IMG/VR virus record: IMGVR_UViG_3300032326_001331
Coordinates: 1 to 20,479 of that record
Length of the DNA stretch: 20,479 nucleotides
Source of the DNA: a virus
Reading direction: 5' to 3' (one strand)
Positions 1-6,040 of the stretch are shown here, piece after piece (positions within the stretch are counted from its first letter, which is position 1; each line of letters begins with the position of its first letter). The position numbers and the translations under genes were made by a program. The notes under the pieces were generated by a model, which was not told where the DNA came from, did not search any database, and was given only the letters and a program-made list of their open reading frames with translations.

Positions 1-207
1 GAACAGGCTCGTGCTGTTCTTCCTGAAGGTCTGACCGTTTCTCGCATGTATATGAATGGTACTCTGCGTTCTTGGATTCATTACTGCCAGTTACGTATGG
101 GTCCAGAAACACAGAAGGAACATCGTGAAGTTGCTGCTGATGCTTGGTATCAGATCACGGAAGTATTCCCGTCGCTGAAGGATTGTCTTGATCTCGGAGA
201 CAAGTGA
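1..207 (+). CDS. thyX: ThyX, flavin-dependent thymidylate synthase (C-terminal part)
   Basis: The 5' end lies outside the window; 68 C-terminal residues are read in frame from base 1. ThyX makes dTMP from dUMP using FAD, NADPH and methylene-tetrahydrofolate. The visible part starts with EQARAVLPEGL and continues with the Asn-Gly-Thr-Leu-Arg-Ser-Trp-Ile-His-Tyr stretch and LRMGPETQKEHRE, the usual ThyX C-terminal pattern with the conserved Arg and the Q-x-E helix. The RHR signature would lie upstream and cannot be checked. The stop overlaps the start of the next ORF (TGATG). With nrdA and nrdB further along it belongs to the phage dNTP-supply set. This part is GC-richer than most of the window. 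Confidence 0.9.
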   Translation, partial: EQARAVLPEGLTVSRMYMNGTLRSWIHYCQLRMGPETQKEHREVAADAWYQITEVFPSLKDCLDLGDK

Positions 208-389
208 TGTTCCATATAACTGAAGAACTTGATACACCGAAGAACGGCTTCAACTTCTATCCGTGGAAAGATAGGAAGACATCTGGGATTGGTATCAAGT
301 TGAAGATCGATAACAGACTTTGGGCTGTCAGATATAGTCCAAAACGTAAGAAGTTCTTCTTTTGGAAAGCCGTCGCAGGAGAGAAGTGA
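207..389 (+). CDS. Hypothetical small basic protein
   Basis: A 60-residue protein beginning MFHITEELDTPKNGF. The ATG overlaps the thyX stop codon (TGATG), so translation is probably coupled; a GTG three bases upstream is a less likely start. It is rich in Lys, Arg and aromatic residues, with a basic C-terminal half (YSPKRKKFFFWKAV). I recognise no domain. It is the first of four short ORFs packed between thyX and the radical SAM gene, a typical arrangement for accessory phage genes. Confidence 0.65.
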   Translation: MFHITEELDTPKNGFNFYPWKDRKTSGIGIKLKIDNRLWAVRYSPKRKKFFFWKAVAGEK

Positions 390-649
390 TGAATGAACGT
401 ATCAAAGAACTAGCGATGCAATCAGGCTTTAGGAATTATAATGGTACTCATCTCTTCTCTCCTTATATCGAAGGAATGGAACTTGATGACGAGCTTGAAG
501 AGTTTGCTCAACTGATCATCAAAGAATGCGTTGCCATTATGCGAGAGCAGAGTTACAATACATCTATGCTGACGTGCAATCCTCCAAAGAGTTCTGCTGT
601 TTGGGATGCTTGTAATGCGATTGAAAAAAAGTTCGGGATCAAGTCATGA
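389..649 (+). CDS. Hypothetical protein, 86 aa
   Basis: Starts at the ATG that overlaps the upstream stop (TGATGAATG), preceded by a purine-rich AGGAGAG. Upstream TTG codons in the frame are less likely starts. The protein is mildly acidic, with a helical segment ELDDELEEFAQLI and C-terminal DACNAIEKKFGIKS. Its pattern, with a helix ending in IIKECVAIM and a Trp-Asp near the end, resembles short phage proteins of unknown function. I cannot assign a role. It overlaps the next ORF by 4 bases (ATGA). Confidence 0.65.
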   Translation: MNERIKELAMQSGFRNYNGTHLFSPYIEGMELDDELEEFAQLIIKECVAIMREQSYNTSMLTCNPPKSSAVWDACNAIEKKFGIKS

Positions 650-837
650 CTGATTCTGAAATCTATGAAATCGTTATGATTCAACCACGATCTGTAAAGG
701 CTGATCCTTATACTTTGAGCCTATTGAAGATCAAGACACAGACTGATTATGATAAGTTTCTAGAAACCCATGAGTACGTTTCTGAGAGAACACTAGATTC
801 AGGATACATTATGAAGACATATCAGGAGAAGATGTGA
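646..837 (+). CDS. Hypothetical protein, 63 aa
   Basis: Starts at an ATG overlapping the upstream stop (ATGA) and ends overlapping the next start (TGATG). The sequence MTDSEIYEIVMIQPRSVKADP has no motif I recognise. No signal peptide or membrane segment is visible. Gene status rests on its place in an unbroken chain of overlapping start and stop codons. Confidence 0.6.
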   Translation: MTDSEIYEIVMIQPRSVKADPYTLSLLKIKTQTDYDKFLETHEYVSERTLDSGYIMKTYQEKM

Positions 838-1103
838 TGCCATTTTATATGAAGAAGCCAATTGCAATCGAAGCTAGACAAATTACTACAGAAAATATAG
901 AAGAAATTATCGAATGGTCTAATGCTACAGCATCGCGAAGACCAGATGGTACACCTTCCGGTATGATGATATGGACTCTTGAAGGTAATATGACTGGTAA
1001 AATTGAAGATTATATTATTAAAGGTGTTAGAGGTGAATTTTATTTTTGTGATAGAGATATTTTTCATGAAACTTATAGTGAAGTAATAGTAACGGAACGA
1101 TAA
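837..1103 (+). CDS. Conserved phage protein of the 'IIKGVxGEFY' type
   Basis: An 88-residue protein with ATG at 837 and an AGGAGA ribosome binding site about 8 bases upstream; the GTG at 834 is an alternative. It opens with MPFYMKKPIAIEARQ and ends with DYIIKGVRGEFYFCDRDIF followed by a Thr-Tyr. This pairing of 'KKPxxIEAxQ' and 'DxIIKGVxGEFYxCxxDIFxxTY' is widespread in small phage and prophage proteins. From memory these have no established function, so I name the family but not a role. It ends one base before the radical SAM start. Confidence 0.7.
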   Translation: MPFYMKKPIAIEARQITTENIEEIIEWSNATASRRPDGTPSGMMIWTLEGNMTGKIEDYIIKGVRGEFYFCDRDIFHETYSEVIVTER

Positions 1104-1104
1104 T

Positions 1105-2760
1105 ATGAATGATCAACTTTTAACTGCCATAGATTATAACGAAACTTCTGGTTATAATATGATGATAGTGTGGGATTTAGGACGTAGGTGCAACTATGAT
1201 TGCACCTATTGTACTTTATACATGCATAACTCATGGTCTCCACATTCTGAGATGGAAGAGCTTAAAACTACCATGAAGCATATAGATGAATATTATTCAG
1301 TATATAAATCTTTTCATAATATGAAAATGGATTGTACTATTAGTTTTACCGGTGGTGAACCTACTGTAAATCCAAACTTCTTTAAGTTTGTACAATGGGT
1401 TAGAGAAACTTATCCTAACAAGTATCGTCTTAGCATGACTACTAATGCTACCTGGCCAATGGATACTAGTGAAAAGATTCTTAAGCTTTTTAATATGATT
1501 ACTGTTAGTTATCATACCGAAGCACATTCTAGTCTTAAGCAAAAAGTTGTTAAGAATATTTTAAATCTTCAGGATATTGGACAACGCTTTAAAGTTAACG
1601 TTATGATGCATGCAAATGATCAATATTTTAATGAATGTGTTGATCTTATGGAAAATGTTCTTACACCTCGCAAGATAAGTTTTATTCCAAGAATTATTGG
1701 TGAAAGATTAGAAGAACAACGTAAAGATGAAAAAGATCTTAAAAAGCAAAAAGTAATTACACGAAATAAAGTTCATGCTTATACGCATGATCAGGCAGCG
1801 TATATTACTATGTATTGGAATAAGAAAAATCTTGAATTGACTGATCATGCCTTTGCGAATGTTAAGACACCAAATCTTAGTGTAGAGGATTCTGTTCAAG
1901 GATTTTTTGACAGAATCTCTGCATCTAAAGAAATTGAAGTAGAATCTGTAGAAGAATATCTTTCCAAAGAAACACCTGCTGCACGAAAAGAAATTAAAGA
2001 TATTGAACAAAGACAGATGAAAGCAATAGTTAATAGAGCTGATAAAGTTCCATCACTATTAATTAGTCAGGGTGAGCATTCAGTAGAAAAGAAAACTTAC
2101 ACTCTTATTGATAATGTTAATAAGCCAGCTAAAGCTAGTATTGAAACTGCTAATATAGATTTTAATAAGAAACTAGAAACTATTAGAGAGTCACGTAAGA
2201 ATAAACAAGATCCTTTAAATATTGTTAAACCATTTGAAACTCTTAAGAAGTCTGAATTTGAACAAGATAAAATAGTTGGTCGTTCAATTGGTAGAATGTG
2301 TTGTGGTGGAAGAGATCTATCATGTCAGACAGTTGATTCTGAGAAAGATGAATGGGAAGAGATTAAATTTGCTACCAATACTAATTTTAAAGGCTGGAAA
2401 TGCATGATTAATTGGTTTTTCTTGCATATTGAACAAGAAAAAGATCTCGTATTCCATCATCAGACATGTAGAACAAGTCTTAATAGCGTAGAAGAACCTA
2501 TTGGTAAAGTTAGCGAGTTTCCTAAGATCATATCTAAACTTAAGGATTATCTTTATGGAAATATGGAAATTCCATTGATAACATGCCCGCATGATCTATG
2601 TGGATGTGGAATGTGTGTACCTAAAGCTAAGGATGAAGAGACTGCCAGAAAGCTTTTCCACAAATATATTAAACCTGCAGTTGAACCTATTATGGAACCA
2701 ATATTAATTGGTGATGATGATCTTCAAAAGCATATGAAAGAGATGAGGGATTATAAATAA
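1105..2760 (+). CDS. Radical SAM protein with cysteine-rich C-terminus
   Basis: A 551-residue protein. The radical SAM cluster motif is CNYDCTYC, with Cys29, Cys33 and Cys36 to bind a [4Fe-4S] cluster and S-adenosylmethionine; FTGGEPT follows as the usual GGE motif. The core runs to about residue 220. A charged, Lys/Glu-rich stretch of about 160 residues (225-390) separates it from a C-terminal region with nine cysteines: 399, 400, 407, 433, 455, 494, 499, 501 and 504, the last four as CPHDLCGCGMC. This resembles the SPASM/twitch auxiliary cluster regions of peptide- and sugar-modifying enzymes. The substrate is unknown and no obvious precursor peptide lies next to it. Base composition becomes more AT-rich from here on. 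The stop codon overlaps the late promoter box of the curli-like operon. Confidence 0.85.
   Translation: MNDQLLTAIDYNETSGYNMMIVWDLGRRCNYDCTYCTLYMHNSWSPHSEMEELKTTMKHIDEYYSVYKSFHNMKMDCTISFTGGEPTVNPNFFKFVQWVRETYPNKYRLSMTTNATWPMDTSEKILKLFNMITVSYHTEAHSSLKQKVVKNILNLQDIGQRFKVNVMMHANDQYFNECVDLMENVLTPRKISFIPRIIGERLEEQRKDEKDLKKQKVITRNKVHAYTHDQAAYITMYWNKKNLELTDHAFANVKTPNLSVEDSVQGFFDRISASKEIEVESVEEYLSKETPAARKEIKDIEQRQMKAIVNRADKVPSLLISQGEHSVEKKTYTLIDNVNKPAKASIETANIDFNKKLETIRESRKNKQDPLNIVKPFETLKKSEFEQDKIVGRSIGRMCCGGRDLSCQTVDSEKDEWEEIKFATNTNFKGWKCMINWFFLHIEQEKDLVFHHQTCRTSLNSVEEPIGKVSEFPKIISKLKDYLYGNMEIPLITCPHDLCGCGMCVPKAKDEETARKLFHKYIKPAVEPIMEPILIGDDDLQKHMKEMRDYK
2752..2759 (+). promoter_or_regulatory. Candidate T4-type late promoter for the curli-like operon
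   Basis: An exact TATAAATA lies at the end of the radical SAM gene. In T4 this is the late promoter -10 element read by the gp55 sigma factor. Transcription would start near 2765, giving a leader of about 18 bases that contains the GAGGAG ribosome binding site before the ATG at 2783. The octamer is expected a few times per strand by chance in DNA this AT-rich. The support is its spacing and a matching case at 8763-8770. Confidence 0.5.
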
Positions 2761-2782
2761 AGAAGTAATAGAGGAGTAAAAT

Positions 2783-3220
2783 ATGAAGAAAATAACATTA
2801 ATAATATGTTTATTTTCTTCTGCTTCTTATGCAGGTGAAGTGACTTTTGGATTTAAAAATCCATCTTTTTCTGGTGTCGGCTATTCGTCTCATGTTTTAA
2901 CTATTGATAACCTTGAACAAACAAGGAAGCAGAAGATAATAGAGGACAAAAAAACAGAGGCGGCCAAAGCAGCCGCTGATGCTAAAAACACAAACTTGTC
3001 TAAATTTCTAAATAATCTTGAAAGTAGAATCTACGCAACGATATCACAGAATATCGCTGCAGAACTATTTAAAGAAGGCGGAGCAACTTCAGGATCTTTT
3101 GATATCGGTGGAAATAATTTACAATGGTTGTCTGATGGAACTACTATAACTCTGAGAATTACAGATCCCGGTGGTAGTGTTACGCAAGTGGTAGTACCAT
3201 ACGGGAGTTTAGCATGGTAA
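2783..3220 (+). CDS. csgF: CsgF-like curli assembly factor
   Basis: A 145-residue protein with a Sec signal peptide (residues 1-17, cleavage after SYA) and a strong GAGGAG ribosome binding site. The mature N-terminus reads GEVTFGFKNPSFSG, matching the CsgF N-terminal FxFxNPxFxG segment that, in E. coli, inserts into the CsgG pore neck. The C-terminal region has the CsgF-like pattern of a beta domain (ITLRITDPGGSVTQVVVP). Between them lies an Ala/Lys-rich helical stretch (EAAKAAADAKN) that looks longer or more charged than in E. coli CsgF. It overlaps csgG by 7 bases. Its expected role is to dock on the pore at the cell surface and help nucleate or anchor the exported curlin. Confidence 0.85.
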   Translation: MKKITLIICLFSSASYAGEVTFGFKNPSFSGVGYSSHVLTIDNLEQTRKQKIIEDKKTEAAKAAADAKNTNLSKFLNNLESRIYATISQNIAAELFKEGGATSGSFDIGGNNLQWLSDGTTITLRITDPGGSVTQVVVPYGSLAW

Positions 3221-4041
3221 AATATACATTTTTAATGGTCTGTGCTTTAGTATTAGCAGGTTGTTCTGGTAATAAAATCACATCAAGTAGAGATTTAGAG
3301 AATCAAGTAGATAAAGCAGAGATAATTACTGCAAAAAGATTTAATGAAATCATAAATATACCAGCTGTTTCATCTGATCCTATTCCGGTGGCTGTATACA
3401 AATTTTCTGATATGAGTGGACAAAGAAAACCATCTAGTAATTATGCTAGCTTAAGTTCTGCTGTCACACAGGGTGGAGAAGTTATATTAATTAAATCTTT
3501 ACAGGATGCAGCTAAAGGTAAGTTTTTTAAACCTATTGAAAGAGTTAGTCTTGATAATCTTGTGAAAGAAAGACAACTCATTAGAAGTCAGCGTGAAGTA
3601 TACGAGAAAGAAGAAGCCAAACCATTAACACCACTTATAGTTGCTGGTATTTTAATAGAAGGTGGTATAGTTGGTTATGATAGTAACATAGCAACAGGTG
3701 GTATAGGTGCAAGATATCTTGGTCTTGGTATTCAACAAGAATATCGTAAAGATGAAGTAACAATTATGATGAGATTAATATCCATTAGTAATGGTGAAAT
3801 ATTAATTACAAGTGGTGTAACTAAAACAGTGTATAGTACAGGTGTTAATGCTAATATTTTTAAGTTTGTAGATGCTGGAACTAGATCAGTCGAATTGGAA
3901 GCAGGAACATCTATAAACGAACCAACTACATATGCTGTTAGAATAGCTATAGAAGCTGCAGTAGTTGATATTATAAAGCAAGGTGTGCAGAAGAAGTTAT
4001 GGAAATATAAAGAGACAACTAAAAAGGAAAACAAAAAATGA
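3214..4041 (+). CDS. csgG: CsgG-like outer-membrane secretion pore lipoprotein
   Basis: A 275-residue protein, close to the 277 of E. coli CsgG. A lipoprotein signal peptide with lipobox LAGC places the lipidated Cys at residue 17. The family pattern is clear: VAVYKFSDMSGQRKP, then IERVSLDNLVKERQLIR, then GGIVGYDSNIATGGIGARY, then NGEILITSGVTKTV, and INEPTTYAVRIAIEAAV. CsgG forms a nine-subunit ungated diffusion channel for curlin export. In my manual alignment the E. coli constriction residues Tyr51, Asn55 and Phe56 fall on Ser, Ser and Leu, so the channel gate probably differs. The gene overlaps csgF by 7 bases and the curlin-repeat gene by 4. No csgE-like gene is seen in the window. Confidence 0.93.
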   Translation: MVKYTFLMVCALVLAGCSGNKITSSRDLENQVDKAEIITAKRFNEIINIPAVSSDPIPVAVYKFSDMSGQRKPSSNYASLSSAVTQGGEVILIKSLQDAAKGKFFKPIERVSLDNLVKERQLIRSQREVYEKEEAKPLTPLIVAGILIEGGIVGYDSNIATGGIGARYLGLGIQQEYRKDEVTIMMRLISISNGEILITSGVTKTVYSTGVNANIFKFVDAGTRSVELEAGTSINEPTTYAVRIAIEAAVVDIIKQGVQKKLWKYKETTKKENKK

Positions 4042-4721
4042 AAACCCTAACAAGAATGATTATGTTTTTATCATTCTTCGTTATGACAGGTTATGTAAAT
4101 GCGGCGAACTTAATCTACATGGACCAGATAGGTGATGGTTCTACTATAAACATCACACAGTCTGGTGCTGGAAACGCAATTGGTACATCAAGTGTTAAAT
4201 CATCTTTTACAGGTGATAATAACACAGTGACAATTGAACAAATTGGAAACAATAACGTAACTAATATGACTGTCAGTGGTGATGGTGCTACAATATCATC
4301 TATAGTTAATGGTAGCAGTAATATATTAAATTTAGAGTGTGGTGCTAATGGAGGTTCTTGCGGACCTTCTAATATTACAAAAACTATAACAGGTGATGGT
4401 AACCAGGTAACACAGTCTACAGATACATTAACTACTACTTCTGTTAATGTTCAATCAGATAATAACCAAGTAAATATTACTAGTACTTCAACAGCTGTTG
4501 CTGGTACTAAAAATACAGTTGATATCACTGGTGGTAGCGGTAACATTGTAGATGTTGTGCAAGCTGGCACAGCTGCTACAGTTGGTCATGAAGTTGATTT
4601 AACAATAAATGGTGCTTTAAATACCATTGACTTCAGACAAGGCGGAGCAGTTGACTCTAAGATTGTTACAAATATTACTGGTTCTAGCAACGCTATTACT
4701 ATTAAATCCAACCACAACTAA
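4038..4721 (+). CDS. Secreted curlin-repeat protein (long)
   Basis: A 227-residue protein starting at an ATGA overlap with csgG. A Sec signal peptide covers residues 1-22 (cleavage after VNA). The mature part is rich in Asn, Thr, Gly, Ser and Val/Ile, with degenerate curlin-like strand-turn-strand units such as YMDQIGDGSTINITQSGAGN and VTIEQIGNNNVTNMTVSG, then further weaker repeats to the end. It is the probable amyloid substrate of the CsgG channel. Two cysteines, 101 and 108, sit in ECGANGGSCG; E. coli CsgA has none. The last 95 bases overlap, in another frame, the start of the FecR gene. It could be a CsgA- or CsgB-type subunit; the sequence does not decide. Confidence 0.85.
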   Translation: MKTLTRMIMFLSFFVMTGYVNAANLIYMDQIGDGSTINITQSGAGNAIGTSSVKSSFTGDNNTVTIEQIGNNNVTNMTVSGDGATISSIVNGSSNILNLECGANGGSCGPSNITKTITGDGNQVTQSTDTLTTTSVNVQSDNNQVNITSTSTAVAGTKNTVDITGGSGNIVDVVQAGTAATVGHEVDLTINGALNTIDFRQGGAVDSKIVTNITGSSNAITIKSNHN

Positions 4722-5760
4722 TGCTTCGGTTGGTCAAGTAACAGAACAGTCAGGACCTACAGAGATAAAAAGACAGACTGATGTTATACCCAGTTCTTTG
4801 CAATTTGGTGTAGAGATGAAAGATATCATCACTACAGCAAACTCAAAGGCTGGGATAACTTTTAAAGATGACACTAAAGTTCAAATTACAGAACATAGTA
4901 GATTAGTAATTGATAATTTTGTTTATGATGGCGAAAAGAAAACAGGCAAATTAGGTATCAAGATGGCTCTTGGTACTATAAAATATGCATCTGGTCAGAT
5001 AGCAAAAAATGATCCTCAACAAGTATTAGTAACTACACCAACTGCTACAATTGGTGTTAGAGGTACAGATTTTTCCAGTACAGTTGATGAACTTGGCAGA
5101 TCACAAATTATATTACTTCCTTCATGTCCAATAGGTTGGAAAGACATACAAAAAGATTGTGTGACTGGACAAATCATAGTTTCTTCAGCTATGGGTACAA
5201 TATTATTAACAAAACCATTTGAAACTACAACAGTTGATACAGGTTTTACTAGACCTAGTGCTTCTGTTATATTGAATTTAGATTTAAATCAAATTAATAA
5301 CTTAATCATTGTAAGTCCGCCAAAAATTGTAGAATCTTCTGAAAGAATTTTAGAAAAAAAAGGTTATAATTTTTTAGATGAAGATCTTTTAGGTAAAGAT
5401 CATTTAAAGTTTGCTGAATTTGATAGAGATTTTCTTAAAGAATTTAATAAATTAGATAAAGATTTTTTAGGTACTGATTATCTTTATAACTTTTTAGATG
5501 TTGCTTCTTCGCAGTTTTTATCCGATGAGTTATCAGAATTTAATGCACTTCTTCCTAGATTTAATCCTACAAGTGGATTGAAATTTTTTGTTGAAAATGA
5601 TATACTAACATTGTATAGAGAAACAGTAAATAGCTATACTGAACTAAGTATGTCTCAATATAGAGCTGGTACTCTTAAAATAACTCAAGAAGGCGTAGAA
5701 ATAAAACAAATTATTAATAATACTGGTACAACTATAATTAACATAAAGCAATCAGAATGA
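4627..5760 (+). CDS. FecR-domain periplasmic protein
   Basis: A 377-residue protein if read from the TTG at 4627, the only conventional start before the domain; an in-frame stop lies at 4618-4620 and the next Met is residue 64, inside the domain. From this TTG the N-terminus is a good Sec signal peptide (basic start, LLQILLVLATLLLL, cleavage near TNA at residue 33). The FecR domain follows at about 35-200, with the hallmark TPTATIGVRGTDF at 138-149 and a Cys pair (167, 178) that could form a disulfide. Residues 245-295 are acidic and Phe/Leu-rich. The last 30 residues (ITQEGVEIKQIINNTGTTII and on) resemble a curlin repeat. FecR proteins are periplasmic signalling or ligand-sensing partners and often sit beside CHASE2 cyclases. 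Domain certain; start less so. Confidence 0.85.
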   Translation: MTSDKAEQLTLRLLQILLVLATLLLLNPTTTNASVGQVTEQSGPTEIKRQTDVIPSSLQFGVEMKDIITTANSKAGITFKDDTKVQITEHSRLVIDNFVYDGEKKTGKLGIKMALGTIKYASGQIAKNDPQQVLVTTPTATIGVRGTDFSSTVDELGRSQIILLPSCPIGWKDIQKDCVTGQIIVSSAMGTILLTKPFETTTVDTGFTRPSASVILNLDLNQINNLIIVSPPKIVESSERILEKKGYNFLDEDLLGKDHLKFAEFDRDFLKEFNKLDKDFLGTDYLYNFLDVASSQFLSDELSEFNALLPRFNPTSGLKFFVENDILTLYRETVNSYTELSMSQYRAGTLKITQEGVEIKQIINNTGTTIINIKQSE

Positions 5761-6038
5761 AAATAATAATAGCACTTCTTCTTATGACTTCAACTGCATT
5801 TTCACAGACGATACCTTCGCCTGTAATGAATAATGCTGCAATAAACCTAATAGGAAATTTCAATAATGTTATTATTAATCAATCTGGTATTGGTTTTCAC
5901 AATGTTGTTATTAATAGTACTGGCGACAGTGTTCCCATTAACATTACGCAATCAGGCAATACCAATAAGTCTATACAACTTGATATTCACTGTGTTAGCA
6001 ATTGTGCAACTACTCCTTATATTATTAATCAATATTGA
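5757..6038 (+). CDS. Secreted curlin-repeat protein (short)
   Basis: A 93-residue protein starting at an ATGA overlap with the FecR gene. A signal peptide covers about residues 1-16 (cleavage after AFS). The mature part has two to three curlin-like units (NVIINQSGIGFHNVVINSTG, INITQSGNTN), then HCVSNCAT with Cys79 and Cys83. It may be a nucleator or capping subunit beside the long curlin-repeat protein, in the way CsgB serves CsgA, but that is inference from size and context. No clear independent ribosome binding site is seen, so translational coupling is likely. Confidence 0.75.
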   Translation: MKIIIALLLMTSTAFSQTIPSPVMNNAAINLIGNFNNVIINQSGIGFHNVVINSTGDSVPINITQSGNTNKSIQLDIHCVSNCATTPYIINQY

Positions 6039-6040
6039 AC

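Noticed and set aside
4700-4725. -1 programmed frameshift from curlin into FecR
   Set aside because: The FecR frame is +1 relative to the curlin frame, so a -1 shift does not connect them; no slippery site is seen. A +1 shift remains possible but is less favoured than the TTG start.
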